NCBI GenBank assembly: GCA_035465395.1
Contig: DATHRK010000006.1
Coordinates: 73,730 to 137,729 of the forward strand
Direction: 5' to 3'
Source: DATHRK01 sp035465395
Lineage (GTDB): Bacteria > Gemmatimonadota > Gemmatimonadetes > Longimicrobiales > RSA9
DNA: 64,000 nt
A program made the translations under genes and the position numbers. Each line of letters opens with the position of its first letter. Positions within the stretch are counted from its first letter, which is position 1. Shown here piece after piece: positions 25,237-34,530 of this stretch. The notes under the pieces were generated by a model. That model was not told where the DNA came from. It saw nothing but the letters and a program-made list of their open reading frames with translations, and did no database searches.

Positions 25237-25265
25237 AAGATAGACACTAGCAGGTCGCGGAAAAA
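25237..25265 (-). promoter_or_regulatory. possible promoter upstream of the LysM gene
   Basis: On minus: a poor -35 TTTTTC, a 17-base spacer and a -10 TATCTT (25242-25237). The -10 context GTCTATCTT is identical to that of the strong promoter at 3011-3040. It overlaps a 10-base palindrome (TCTTCGAAGA at 25231-25240). The 164-base gap between hemB and the LysM gene otherwise holds nothing I can name. Confidence 0.3.
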
Positions 25266-25287
25266 GGGGAGTGCGGCCGCAGATGCG

Positions 25288-26268
25288 CTAGCCGTTCCGC
25301 CAACCACGGGCGAACTGCCGTGCCCAGTAGCTGATGATGAGGTCGGCGCCCGCCCGGCGGATGGCGGTCAGCGCTTCGCGCATGGCCGCGCCCTCGTCGA
25401 GCCACCCCCGCTCGGCCGCGGCCATGATGGCCGCGAATTCTCCGGACACGTGATAGGCGCAGACTGGATAACCCGTCTCGGCCTTCACGCGATGGATGAT
25501 GTCCAGGTACGCGAGCGCCGGCTTGACCATGATCACGTCCGCGCCCTCGGCGATATCCAGTCGGACCTCGCGGAGGGCCTCGTCGGCGTTAGCCGGATCC
25601 ATCTGGTAGCCCCTGCGGTCCCCGAAGGCAGGCGCGCTCTCGGCGGCGTCGCGGAACGGTCCGTAGAACGCGGAGGCGTACTTGGCGGCGTACGAGAGGA
25701 TCCCTACATCGGTGTGTCCGCTCTCGTCGAGGGCGCTCCGAATCGCGGCCACCCGGCCGTCCATCATGTCGCTCGGGGCGACCAGGTCGGCGCCCGACTC
25801 GGCGTGGCTGACCGCTTGCCGTGCCAGCAGCTCCAGCGTGGGGTCGTTCAGGACCTCCTCGCCGTCGAGCACACCGCAGTGACCGTGGGAGGTGTACTCG
25901 CACAGGCACACGTCGGTGATCACCAGGAGCTCGGGCAGTGCCTCTTTCAATGCGCGCACCGCTCGCTGGACGACGCCTTCCGCCGACCACGACGAGGAGC
26001 CCGTGGCGTCCTTGGACTCCGGGATTCCGAAGAGCAGGACCGCGGGAATGCCGAGTCCGGCCGCCTCTTCGGCGTCACGAACGACTCCGTCGACCGACGT
26101 CTGTTCGACCCCCGGCATGGAGGCGACACCGCGGCGCACGTCCTCGCCGGGCACGACGAACAGAGGGAGGATGAGATCGGACGGCGCGACGGCGGTCTCG
26201 CGGACCATGCGGCGCAACGTGGCGGTGCGGCGGAGTCGCCGCGGGCGGATGACCGGGAACGAGCTCAC
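25288..26268 (-). CDS. hemB: delta-aminolevulinic acid dehydratase (porphobilinogen synthase)
   Basis: 326 residues. Condenses two 5-aminolevulinate molecules to porphobilinogen. Seen: the Cys-rich metal site VCLCEYTSHGHCG (the zinc-type enzyme), SYAAKYASAFYGPFRDA with the first catalytic Lys, and MVKPALAYLD with the Schiff-base Lys. The GTG start overlaps the rimI stop (GTGA). hemB, ccsA-like and hemA on the same strand make a partial heme cluster. Confidence 0.97.
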   Translation of the reverse strand: MSSFPVIRPRRLRRTATLRRMVRETAVAPSDLILPLFVVPGEDVRRGVASMPGVEQTSVDGVVRDAEEAAGLGIPAVLLFGIPESKDATGSSSWSAEGVVQRAVRALKEALPELLVITDVCLCEYTSHGHCGVLDGEEVLNDPTLELLARQAVSHAESGADLVAPSDMMDGRVAAIRSALDESGHTDVGILSYAAKYASAFYGPFRDAAESAPAFGDRRGYQMDPANADEALREVRLDIAEGADVIMVKPALAYLDIIHRVKAETGYPVCAYHVSGEFAAIMAAAERGWLDEGAAMREALTAIRRAGADLIISYWARQFARGWRNG

Positions 26269-26774
26269 CGGGGTCGGGCCGGGGACAGGGTGAGAGCCAT
26301 CACGATCGCGTCCTCTCTCGGGTCGCGGTAATAGTCGGGCCGGCGACCGGCCTCCCGGAAGCCGTGCCGGCGGTAGAGCGAGCGCGCGGCTCGATTGCCC
26401 TCCCGCACCTCCAGGAACACGCGCTCGATGCCCCGCGCCGAGGCGCCGTCCAGGACATCCCGGATGAGAGCGGAGCCGATGCCGCGACCGCGCCAGGGCT
26501 CGCGTACCGCGAGGTCGCCCAGCTCGGCTTCGCCTCCGACCCACCAGTACACCGCGTACCCGGCCAGGCCGACACCGGGCGCGACGGCCACGACACACGC
26601 CGCGTCGGGCCGATCCAGCAGGTCCGAGAAGGTATCTCGCGACCACGGCATGGTGAAGGTCTCGGCCTCCAGCGCGGCGACCGCCTCGATGTCGGCCCGC
26701 GCCATCGGCCGTAGAAGGGGCAGCGGCAGCGGGGCGTCGCCGGGCGGCGCCGCATCAACCGGTCGGCTGGCCAT
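26265..26774 (-). CDS. rimI: ribosomal-protein-alanine N-acetyltransferase RimI-like
   Basis: 169 residues. GNAT acetyltransferase. The acetyl-CoA loop is REPWRGRGIGSALI, and FTMPWSRDTF is the RimI-type substrate segment. The C-terminal NRAARSLYRRHGF is the standard GNAT end. Likely acetylates the N-terminus of ribosomal protein S18. It overlaps tsaB by 20 bases, a common pairing. The first 24 residues are a Pro-rich extension, and no clear ribosome site marks the start. Confidence 0.85.
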   Translation of the reverse strand: MASRPVDAAPPGDAPLPLPLLRPMARADIEAVAALEAETFTMPWSRDTFSDLLDRPDAACVVAVAPGVGLAGYAVYWWVGGEAELGDLAVREPWRGRGIGSALIRDVLDGASARGIERVFLEVREGNRAARSLYRRHGFREAGRRPDYYRDPREDAIVMALTLSPARPR

Positions 26775-27429
26775 GATCGCCGTCCGGGCGAAGGTACCGG
26801 GGCTCCCAGGCGCGCGGGTCGGCGACCCGTCCGTCGCCGTCCTGCGCCGCGTGCAGCCTCAGAAGACCGGCCGCGACGCGATCGCCGAGCGCCGCTTCGA
26901 CCCGCACGCCCGCCGTCCTGAGCGCGTCGCTGAGCCGGGAGGCGCCGCTGCCGATGGCCACCGCGGCGTGCTTGAGCGCGAGTTCCGCCGCGGCACCGCT
27001 GCCGAGCAGCGCCGGGGGCGCCAGCTCCTCGACGCGATCCGGGTGCCGGCGGTGGCAGGCCACGAACGCCTCGCCGCGCCGCGCGGGCAGCATGGGCAGA
27101 AGCGCCTGCCCGACCTCGTCCGTCCCGTTACTCATGGCGCGCAGGCTTCCGTAGGCGAAAAGGGGACAACCGAGGGCGTGGACGAGGCCCTTGGCCGCCG
27201 CCGCGGCGATGCGCACGCCCGTGTAGGAACCCGGGCCTCGACCGACGATCACGCCCTCCAGGTCGGTGGTACGGAGACCCGCGCCGCTCATCAGGGCGTC
27301 GACCGAGGGCAACAGCGCCCGTGAGCTGCGCGCGCCGACCTCGGGCGAGATCTCCGCGAGCACCGCGCCGTTCGAGTCGCCGACCGCGAGACTGGCGCGT
27401 GGCCCTGCGGTGTCCATGGCCAGGTACAT
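26755..27429 (-). CDS. tsaB: tRNA t6A biosynthesis protein TsaB
   Basis: 224 residues. ASKHA-fold scaffold that dimerises with TsaD to make N6-threonylcarbamoyladenosine in tRNA. MYLAMDTAGPRASLAV is the N-terminal strand pair, and GRGPGSYTGVRIAAAAAKGL is the family signature. It is the first gene of a minus-strand run after a 129-base divergent gap with the Wzi-like gene. tsaE is close by at 29091-29567. Confidence 0.93.
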   Translation of the reverse strand: MYLAMDTAGPRASLAVGDSNGAVLAEISPEVGARSSRALLPSVDALMSGAGLRTTDLEGVIVGRGPGSYTGVRIAAAAAKGLVHALGCPLFAYGSLRAMSNGTDEVGQALLPMLPARRGEAFVACHRRHPDRVEELAPPALLGSGAAAELALKHAAVAIGSGASRLSDALRTAGVRVEAALGDRVAAGLLRLHAAQDGDGRVADPRAWEPRYLRPDGDHGQPTG

Positions 27430-27558
27430 AGGGTCCGGTCCGGGGATTTCGGCGGAAAGCTACCGGGCAACCCGCGCCATCGGCAACGAAGGATGGATGG
27501 GTCGCACGCGGCTCGCGTCGGGCTATCGGGCCGCTGTACAACGCCCGAGACGAGGTCC

Positions 27559-29070
27559 ATGTTGGCCGCCATGACTGGCCTCCTCCGGCGGAAATACGTG
27601 GCGCCCGCCATGCTGGCCGCGCCGCTCGCCCTCGCCGCGGCTCCACTCGGCGCACAGTCCCCGGTGTTGCTGCCGTCGGACCACTGGGCCGTCGACGCCG
27701 TCCGGCGGCTCGACGCGATGGGGATTCTCCCTGTATCGCCCGACCGCGGGCGGCGACGGCTCACCTTGGGCGAGGTCGAACGGCTGCTCGGCGCGGCAGA
27801 CGCCGACGCGGCGTTCGCAGGCCTTCTATCCTCCTACAGGAGCCGCTTCACGAGGGAGTTCGGGACCGCCTCGGGTGGCGGGAAGGCGGCCCCCTGGATC
27901 GTCGGCTTTGTCGGCGCCGCCGTCGTACTCCGGGAGAACGAGTTCGGCACGGGTTCCGGTACCCTCGCACCGGGTCCCGGCGAGACCATAGTGATCGCGG
28001 ACCGGGCACCCGGCCCGCGACGAGTCGACGATCACCGACTCGAGCCACACGGCTGGGTAGGGGCGGGAGTAGGCCCCATCGGCGCGACCGCGCAGGCCCA
28101 CACCACGATGACGGGTGACGGCGTCTACGAGGCGCATCTGGCCGTCCGCGTCGGTGCCATCGCGGCATGGGGCGGGAGGGCCGGGATCGGCTACGGGCCG
28201 GGTCGGCACGGGTCACTGGTCCTTGGCGGTGAGCGCGAGGTAGTGGGCGGCGGCTGGTCCACGGTCCGCCCCTTCCGGCTGCCCTGGTTGCTGCGGGCCC
28301 TGGGAGACCTTCACGTCGAGTCCTTTCTCGGGACCCTCCGCCGCAGCGGCGACATCGAGGACCCGTGGCTCTGGGGCCTTCGCGTGTCGACCATGCCGCA
28401 CCCCCGCCTGGGCTTCGGCGTCTCCAGGGCCGCCATGTTCGGAGGCGACCGCAACGGCGGGTTCGACCTCGGCCACTTCATGGAGATCATCGCGCTCGAG
28501 CGTCGCCCCGGGCTTCCTTTCGAAAATCAGATAGGCGCCCTGGACGCGTGGTTCCGCCCGCCTTTGCCCGGACTCCCTTTGGTGATCTGGGCGGAATGGG
28601 GAGCCGACGATACCGCGGGGGCTCTTTTCCAGGTTCCCGGTCTGGTGACAGGCGTTGAGATCCCGGCATGGCCCGGCTCGCCGTGGCTCGCGATCTCGGG
28701 CGAGTCGACCTGGATGGCGCCTCGGTGCTGCGCCAACGGCCCCTGGTACTGGCATTCGTTCTTTCCGTCCGGTTGGGCCGTCGAGGGCGAGCCGCTCGGC
28801 CATCCGCTGGGGGGCGAGGGAACCGAATTGCTGCTCGGCATCGACGTCTCGCCTGCCCGCCTGGCAGCGGAGCTCTCCTTGGACCTGTTCCGACGGGATC
28901 GAGGACCGGACAACCTCTATTCACCCCGTTGGGAGGGCGTGAGCCACGGGGGCGAGCTCCGAGCGGGTTTGCGCGGGGCCCGGTGGGAGCTCGTGCTCTC
29001 GGGCTACGGAGAACAGGGGGATGGTTGGCGACGATTCGGGTCCACGCTGGGCACCCGCATTCGCTTCTAG
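27559..29070 (+). CDS. capsule assembly Wzi-like outer-membrane protein
   Basis: 503 residues. A signal peptide ends near APLGAQ. The next segment, LPSDHWAVDAVRRLDAMGILP, resembles the N-terminal helical region of Wzi-type and S-layer-homology proteins. From about 130 on, the sequence alternates Gly and aromatic residues like a beta-barrel and ends in Phe (TRIRF), a typical barrel C-terminus. Wzi-type proteins hold capsule on the cell surface. It stands alone on plus, flanked by tsaB and tsaE, away from the polysaccharide locus at 34.5-54.8 kb. ACGAGGTCC precedes the ATG. Confidence 0.75.
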   Translation: MLAAMTGLLRRKYVAPAMLAAPLALAAAPLGAQSPVLLPSDHWAVDAVRRLDAMGILPVSPDRGRRRLTLGEVERLLGAADADAAFAGLLSSYRSRFTREFGTASGGGKAAPWIVGFVGAAVVLRENEFGTGSGTLAPGPGETIVIADRAPGPRRVDDHRLEPHGWVGAGVGPIGATAQAHTTMTGDGVYEAHLAVRVGAIAAWGGRAGIGYGPGRHGSLVLGGEREVVGGGWSTVRPFRLPWLLRALGDLHVESFLGTLRRSGDIEDPWLWGLRVSTMPHPRLGFGVSRAAMFGGDRNGGFDLGHFMEIIALERRPGLPFENQIGALDAWFRPPLPGLPLVIWAEWGADDTAGALFQVPGLVTGVEIPAWPGSPWLAISGESTWMAPRCCANGPWYWHSFFPSGWAVEGEPLGHPLGGEGTELLLGIDVSPARLAAELSLDLFRRDRGPDNLYSPRWEGVSHGGELRAGLRGARWELVLSGYGEQGDGWRRFGSTLGTRIRF

Positions 29071-29090
29071 AAGCCGTCTGTCACCGGTCC

Positions 29091-29567
29091 CTAGCCCCCC
29101 GGCAGCGCGACGTCCGGCGGCCGTCCGTGCCGCCTCAGGAGCAAGGTGCGAAGGCCTCGGTCTTCGGGATGCATCCCCAGGACGACCTCCCAGCGGTCCT
29201 CCGGAAGCAACGAACCGGCCCGCTCCGCCCACTCGATCACCGCCAGGACCTGCGCGTCCCCGAGCTCCTCCCAACCGAGGTCGTAGACCTCGCTGGCCGA
29301 CGCGATGCGGTACAGGTCGAAGTGCGTCAGGCGCCCGCCCCCCGGCAGGGCGTAGGAGAAGACCAGATTGAAGGTCGGCGACGGCATCGCTACCTCGACA
29401 CCCGCGCCGCGGCCGATGGCTCGCGCCAGGGTCGACTTCCCCGCCCCCAGCGGCCCGCTGAGCCCCAGCACCGCGCCCAGCGGCCGCGCCGCGCCCAGCG
29501 CGTCGCCCCAGGCCTCGAGTGCCCGCTCACCGAGCGCGCCCTCCCAGACGTGCTCCGCGGCGCTCAC
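29091..29567 (-). CDS. tsaE: tRNA t6A biosynthesis ATPase TsaE
   Basis: 158 residues. P-loop ATPase with Walker A GPLGAGKST and the TsaE motifs SPTFNLVFSY and HFDLYRI. Works with TsaB and TsaD. The GTG start overlaps the uvrB stop (GTGA). Convergent with the Wzi-like gene, with a 20-base gap and no visible terminator. Confidence 0.93.
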   Translation of the reverse strand: MSAAEHVWEGALGERALEAWGDALGAARPLGAVLGLSGPLGAGKSTLARAIGRGAGVEVAMPSPTFNLVFSYALPGGGRLTHFDLYRIASASEVYDLGWEELGDAQVLAVIEWAERAGSLLPEDRWEVVLGMHPEDRGLRTLLLRRHGRPPDVALPGG

Positions 29568-31561
29568 GAGGCCAGGCGCGCGCGTACCTCCAGCAACTGG
29601 TCGCGGAGCTTCGCCGCGCGCTCGAAGTTCAGCGCTTCGGACGCCTGGTGCATCTCCGCTTCGAGGATCTTGGCCCACTCCTGGAGGTTCGCCTCGTCCG
29701 CGTAGGTGGCGGGCGCCTCGGCCACCTTCTGGCCTCCTCCCGCGATGCCCCGTGCGTCGGCCACGCGCGTGGCCAGCATGGTCTCCTCGACGCTCTTGCG
29801 GATCGTGCGCGGCACGATGCCGTGCGCCTCGTTGTAGGCGGCCTGCACCTCCCGGCGGCGGTCGGTCTCGTCCAGGCACTGGCGCATGGAGCCGGTGACG
29901 CGGTCGGCGTACATGATCGCGGTGCCGCGTTCGTTGCGCGCCGCGCGGCCCACCGTCTGGATCAGCGAGCGGGCGTCGCGCAGGAACCCCTCCTTGTCGG
30001 CGTCCAGGATCGCGACGAGCGACACCTCGGGCAGGTCGAGCCCCTCCCGGAGCAGGTTGATGCCGACGAGGACGTCGAAGCGGCCCAGGCGCAGGTCGCG
30101 GATGATCTCGATCCGCTCGATGGCGTCCACTTCGGAGTGCATGTAGCGGACGCGCACGCCCACCTGCTGCAGGTAGTCGGTGAGATCCTCGGCCATGCGC
30201 TTCGTCAGGGTCGTCACCAGCACTCGTTCGCCGGCCGTCTCACGCGCCCGGATCTCGCCCAGCAGATCGTCGATCTGGCCGCGCACGGGGCGCACGTCGA
30301 TGCGCGGATCGAGCAGGCCGGTGGGACGGATCAGCTGTTCGACGACGACCCCGCCCGACGCCTCCAGCTCGTAATCGCCCGGGGTCGCGGAGACGTAGAT
30401 CGCGCTCTGCACCAGCCGCTCCCACTCCTCGAACTTGAGCGGGCGGTTGTCGAGCGCGCTGGGTAGACGGAAGCCGAAATCGACCAGCGTCTCCTTGCGC
30501 GAGCGGTCGCCGTTGTACATCCCACGGATCTGCGGGATCGACTGGTGCGACTCGTCGACGATCACGAGCATGTCATCGGGGAAGTAGTCGAACAGGCATG
30601 CGGGCCGCTCGCCCTCGGCGCGGCCGGTGAGGTGGCGGGCGTAGTTCTCCACCCCCGGGCAGGTCCCGATCTCGAGCAGCATCTCCATGTCGAAGTGCGT
30701 GCGCTGCTCGAGCCGCTGCGCCTCCAGCAGTCGATCGGTGGAGCGCAGCTCGAGCAGCCGCTCCTCCAGCTCGGAGCGGATGCGGTCGACCGCCACGTCC
30801 ACGCGCGAGCGGTCGGTGACGAAGTGCGTGGCCGGGTAGATGGCCGTCCGCGGCAACCGCGTGATCACGTCGCCCGTCACCGGGTCGAAGCGCGAGATGC
30901 GTTCGATCTCGTCGCCCCACAGCTCCACCCGGATGGCCTGCTCCTCGTAGGCCGGGAAGATCTCGACGACGTCGCCCCGGACGCGGAAGGTCCCCCGCTG
31001 GAAGTCGATGTCGTTCCGGTTGTACTGGATGCGCACGAGCGCCTCGAGGATGCCCCTCCGGCCGATCTGCTGGCCCACGTCGAGCGTGAGCATCAGCGCC
31101 CTGTAGGTAACCGGGTCGCCCAGGCCGTAGATGCACGAGATGCTGGCCACGACGATCACGTCCTCGCGCTCCATCAGCGACGACGTGGTGCGCAGGCGGA
31201 GCTTCTCGATGTCGGCGTTGATCGAGGAGTCCTTCTCGATGTAGGTGTCGGTCGAGGGGACGTACGCCTCGGGCTGGTAGTAGTCGTAGTACGAAATGAA
31301 GTACTCGACCGCGTTGCGCGGAAAGAACTGGCGCAGCTCGCCGTAGAGCTGGGCCGCCAGCGTCTTGTTGTGGCTCATGACCAGCGTCGGCCGGCCGTGC
31401 TCGGCGATCGCCGACGCCATCGTGACGGTCTTGCCCGAGCCCGTCACGCCCAGGAGGGTCTGGTGGCGATCCCCCCGACCCAAGCCCGCCACCAACTGCT
31501 CGATGGCGTGCGGCTGGTCGCCGCTGAGCGCGAAGGGCAACTGGAGATCGAACGTGGCCAT
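29564..31561 (-). CDS. uvrB: excinuclease ABC subunit B
   Basis: 665 residues, full length. DNA damage verification in nucleotide excision repair. Walker A GVTGSGKT near residue 40; the damage-probing hairpin YYDYYQPEAYVP at about 92-105; VIVDESHQSIPQI as Walker B; helicase motifs VLVTTLTKRMAEDLT and IQTVGRAARN; and a C-terminal UVR domain (AKLRDQLLEVRARL) for UvrC. ATG start, coupled to tsaE. Confidence 0.98.
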   Translation of the reverse strand: MATFDLQLPFALSGDQPHAIEQLVAGLGRGDRHQTLLGVTGSGKTVTMASAIAEHGRPTLVMSHNKTLAAQLYGELRQFFPRNAVEYFISYYDYYQPEAYVPSTDTYIEKDSSINADIEKLRLRTTSSLMEREDVIVVASISCIYGLGDPVTYRALMLTLDVGQQIGRRGILEALVRIQYNRNDIDFQRGTFRVRGDVVEIFPAYEEQAIRVELWGDEIERISRFDPVTGDVITRLPRTAIYPATHFVTDRSRVDVAVDRIRSELEERLLELRSTDRLLEAQRLEQRTHFDMEMLLEIGTCPGVENYARHLTGRAEGERPACLFDYFPDDMLVIVDESHQSIPQIRGMYNGDRSRKETLVDFGFRLPSALDNRPLKFEEWERLVQSAIYVSATPGDYELEASGGVVVEQLIRPTGLLDPRIDVRPVRGQIDDLLGEIRARETAGERVLVTTLTKRMAEDLTDYLQQVGVRVRYMHSEVDAIERIEIIRDLRLGRFDVLVGINLLREGLDLPEVSLVAILDADKEGFLRDARSLIQTVGRAARNERGTAIMYADRVTGSMRQCLDETDRRREVQAAYNEAHGIVPRTIRKSVEETMLATRVADARGIAGGGQKVAEAPATYADEANLQEWAKILEAEMHQASEALNFERAAKLRDQLLEVRARLAS

Positions 31562-31616
31562 GGCGTGTCGAGGGTCGGGGCGACCCGCCTCGGGCGCGGC
31601 GAGTCCCGCACCGATA

Positions 31617-31642
31617 CCCGCGACCCGGTGCCGGGTTGCGGG
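31617..31642 (-). repeat. inverted repeat between the CpsB-type phosphatase gene and uvrB
   Basis: CCCGCGACCCGG (31617-31628) and CCGGGTTGCGGG (31631-31642) pair over 12 bp with one imperfect pair. It lies in the 96-base gap before uvrB. No T tract follows on minus, so a role as terminator is uncertain. Confidence 0.4.
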
Positions 31643-31657
31643 CCGGTCGGGTGGCGC

Positions 31658-32440
31658 CTAGCCGCCCAGAAAGCCGCGCAGGCGGTCGCCCAGCCCCGCG
31701 GCGATCCGTATGGCGGGCGGGCGCTCCGCGGGCGAGCCCTGGAGCAGGCGCCGCGGGTTCTCGACCGTGAGGAGCCGCGTGGCATCGGCGCCGGCGGAGC
31801 GTTCCAGAAGCTTGGCCACTTCGGTCGCGCCGTGGTCCCCGCGGGCGTGCCAGTCGGTCGCGATCAGGTCGACGAGCCCGCGCGCGAGCAACTCGACCGC
31901 CGTCTTGCGGATCGTGGGACCGTACGCGCCGAGGAGCGCGCGGCCGTTGACCGCGAGCGCCGCGCCGGCCGCGCGCCAGGCCGCGGCGCCGCCAGCCAGC
32001 GCCACGTCGTAGCGCTCCGGATGGGCCACCACCGGCAGCACCCCGTCGGAGCGCAGCCGCTCGAGCACCGCCGGCATGCTCGGCGGCACGGCGATCCGAG
32101 GGAACTCCACCAGCAGCGCGGACCCGCCCGCGAGGCGCACGCGCCGATCGTCCACCGTGGGCTCCGGCACGTCGAGCATCAGCTCCACCCCCCTGTGGAG
32201 CGTGAATCCCTCCATTCTCGCCTCGTCGAGCGAGCAGAGCCGCTCCCACGCGGCGTCGAAGGCGGCCAGGCGAGCGTCCCACGCGGCCGCCCGCTCGACG
32301 AGCGAAGCGTCCAGGTGCGGCGTCGCGGTCACGGCCTCGTAGCCGGCCCCGCGTAGCGCGGCGAGCGCGGCTCCGGCTTCCGCGTCGTCGGCGGCACCGT
32401 CGTCTACGCCGGGCATGAGATGGGCGTGCAGGTCGATCAT
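31658..32440 (-). CDS. CpsB/CapC-type PHP tyrosine-protein phosphatase
   Basis: 260 residues. PHP metal-dependent phosphatase fold. DLHAHLMPGVDDGA at the N-terminus is the CpsB signature, followed by the metal ligands in ATPHLD, VAHPERY and TDWHARG (usually SDAH). Enzymes of this family remove phosphate from the tyrosine-rich tail of Wzc/CpsD kinases in capsule synthesis. The Wzc-like protein at 48932-51349 is the obvious partner, but that protein looks kinase-dead. Diverges from the UDP-glucuronate epimerase across 158 bases with no clear promoter. Confidence 0.87.
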   Translation of the reverse strand: MIDLHAHLMPGVDDGAADDAEAGAALAALRGAGYEAVTATPHLDASLVERAAAWDARLAAFDAAWERLCSLDEARMEGFTLHRGVELMLDVPEPTVDDRRVRLAGGSALLVEFPRIAVPPSMPAVLERLRSDGVLPVVAHPERYDVALAGGAAAWRAAGAALAVNGRALLGAYGPTIRKTAVELLARGLVDLIATDWHARGDHGATEVAKLLERSAGADATRLLTVENPRRLLQGSPAERPPAIRIAAGLGDRLRGFLGG

Positions 32441-32598
32441 GCGAGCGGGCGCCGCCGCGCTCCGGCCGGCGGCGGGTTCAGGGGTGGATGCATGGCGGCC
32501 GAAGCTGCCTGTGGGCCGCGGCCGGCGCCAGGGTCCCGACGCGAGACGGTGCCCCCGCCCCGCTTGCGCCTCCCGCCGGCAGCCGGATATTCGGGGCG

Positions 32599-33573
32599 AT
32601 GGCTTCCCACATCCTGCTGACCGGGGCCGCCGGCTTCATCGGCAGCCACCTCGCCGAACGCCTCCTCGCCCGTGGAGACCGCGTCGTGGGTGTCGACAAC
32701 TTCGATCCCTTCTACGATCCGGCGGAGAAGCGCGCCAACGTCGCCGAGGCCCTGCGCAGCGAGCACTACCGGCTGATCGAGGCGGACTGCGCCCAGCCCG
32801 ACGCGCTGACCGCCGCGCTCGCCGACGAAGCCTTCGACGTGGTCGTCCACCTGGCGGCCAAGGCGGGCGTCCGGCCGTCCCTCGCGGAGCCCACCGCGTA
32901 TGCGCGGGCGAACCTCGTGGCGACGCAGGCGATGCTGGAGCTCGCCGCCCGACGGGGAATCGACCGCTTCATCTTCGGTTCCTCGTCCTCCGTCTACGGC
33001 GACGCCCGCAAGGTGCCGTTCTCCGAGGATGACCCCGTCGATCGGCCGATATCGCCCTACGCGGCCACCAAGCGCGGGGGCGAGCTGCTGTGTCGCGCGC
33101 ACCAGCACCTGCACGGCGGGTACGTCTGCGCGCTCCGGTACTTCACCGTGTACGGCCCCCGGCAGCGGCCCGATCTCGCGATCCGTGCCTTCGCCGAACG
33201 CATGCTGCGGGGGCTGCCGATCACGATGTTCGGCGACGGTTCCTCCGAGCGGGACTACACGTGGATCGACGACATCGTCGACGGCACGGTCGCGGCGATC
33301 GATCGGGCCGCGACCGGCATCGAGGGCTTCGAAGTGATCAACCTCGGCGGCAGCCGGACGACGTCGCTCCATCGGCTGGTCGAGCTTATCGCCGCCGCGA
33401 CCGGACGGCGGCCGGAGATCGTCCGCCTGGAGGAGCAGCCGGGCGACGTGCTGCGCACGCACGCGGACACCGCGCGCGCCGCGGAGCTGCTCGGCTATCG
33501 GCCGTCCGTCGCGGTCGAGGAGGGCATCCCGCGCATGGTGGCGTGGCTGGCGGATCGGGAGGGGCTATCGTGA
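32599..33573 (+). CDS. UDP-glucuronate 4-epimerase-like SDR enzyme
   Basis: 324 residues. NAD site GAAGFIGSHLAERL. DNFDPFYDPAEKRANV is the segment that marks the UDP-glucuronate 4-epimerase branch. The catalytic Tyr/Lys are in SPYAATKRGGE, and GSSSSVYG holds the Ser. It would turn UDP-glucuronate into UDP-galacturonate. It is coupled to the next gene by GTGA, and ugd, which makes the substrate, ends 957 bases further along. Confidence 0.87.
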   Translation: MASHILLTGAAGFIGSHLAERLLARGDRVVGVDNFDPFYDPAEKRANVAEALRSEHYRLIEADCAQPDALTAALADEAFDVVVHLAAKAGVRPSLAEPTAYARANLVATQAMLELAARRGIDRFIFGSSSSVYGDARKVPFSEDDPVDRPISPYAATKRGGELLCRAHQHLHGGYVCALRYFTVYGPRQRPDLAIRAFAERMLRGLPITMFGDGSSERDYTWIDDIVDGTVAAIDRAATGIEGFEVINLGGSRTTSLHRLVELIAAATGRRPEIVRLEEQPGDVLRTHADTARAAELLGYRPSVAVEEGIPRMVAWLADREGLS

Positions 33574-34526
33574 GGGTCCTGATCACGGGCGCGGCGGGGT
33601 TCCTCGGATCGCACCTGTGCGACCGCTTCCTCGCCGGCGGCCACGAGGTGATCGGCATGGACAACCTGATCACCGGCACGCGCCGCAACCTCGAGCACCT
33701 GGAGGGCTCGCCGGGCTTCACCTTCGTGGAGCACGACGTGACGCGCTTCATCGATCTCGCCGACCCGCTGGACGGCGTGCTGCACTTCGCCAGCCCGGCG
33801 AGCCCGGTGGACTACCTCGAGCTGCCCATCCAGACGCTCAAGGTCGGCAGCCTCGGTACCCACAACACGCTGGGGTTGGCACAGGCCAGGGGGGCGCGCT
33901 ACCTGCTCGCCTCCACGTCCGAGGTGTACGGCGACCCGGCGGTCCATCCCCAACCCGAATCCTACTGGGGGCACGTGAACCCGGTCGGCCCGCGCGGCGT
34001 CTACGACGAAGCGAAGCGGTTCGGAGAGGCCATGACCATGGCCTACCACCGCGCACACGGCGTGGACACGCGCATCGCCAGGATCTTCAACACCTACGGA
34101 CCCCGGATGCGACCGGGGGACGGCCGTGTGGTCTCGAACTTCATCGTCCAGGCGCTGCGCGACGAGCCGCTCACGGTGTACGGGGACGGCACGCAGACGC
34201 GCTCGTTCTGCTACGTGGAGGATGAGGTCGAGGGCCTCTACCGCCTGTTCCTGTCGGAGGAGCACGAACCGGTGAACATCGGCAATCCCGACGAGTGCAC
34301 GATCCTGGAGCTGGCCGAGCTGGTCCGCGAGATCGCCGGCGGCGGCGCGGTCCGCCGGCTACCCTTGCCGATCGACGACCCCAAGGTCCGCCAGCCGGAC
34401 ATAGCACGGGCGCGTGCCATCCTGGGCTGGCAGCCGGGGACTTCCCTGCGCGAAGGCATCGAAAGGACGGTGCCCTACTTCCGGGAGCTGGTACGGGCGG
34501 AGGGTGCGCGGGCGCGCACCCTTTGA
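33570..34526 (+). CDS. UDP-glucuronate decarboxylase (UDP-xylose synthase)
   Basis: 318 residues. GAAGFLGSHLCDRFL binds NAD. DNLITGTRRNLEHL, HFASPASPVDYLELPI, STSEVYGDP and the YDEAKRFGEA active site with its Tyr/Lys are all hallmarks of the UXS family. It oxidises and decarboxylates UDP-glucuronate to UDP-xylose. GTG start overlapping the previous stop. Its last codons are part of a hairpin terminator. Confidence 0.93.
   Translation: MRVLITGAAGFLGSHLCDRFLAGGHEVIGMDNLITGTRRNLEHLEGSPGFTFVEHDVTRFIDLADPLDGVLHFASPASPVDYLELPIQTLKVGSLGTHNTLGLAQARGARYLLASTSEVYGDPAVHPQPESYWGHVNPVGPRGVYDEAKRFGEAMTMAYHRAHGVDTRIARIFNTYGPRMRPGDGRVVSNFIVQALRDEPLTVYGDGTQTRSFCYVEDEVEGLYRLFLSEEHEPVNIGNPDECTILELAELVREIAGGGAVRRLPLPIDDPKVRQPDIARARAILGWQPGTSLREGIERTVPYFRELVRAEGARARTL
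34501..34524 (+). terminator. hairpin terminator inside the 3' end of the UDP-xylose synthase gene
   Basis: AGGGTGCGCG (34501-34510) pairs with CGCGCACCCT (34513-34522), followed by TTT. The stem encodes the last residues of the enzyme, and the TGA begins at 34524. It precedes the ugd stop by only a few bases, so the coding end doubles as the terminator. Confidence 0.6.
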
Positions 34527-34530
34527 GACC

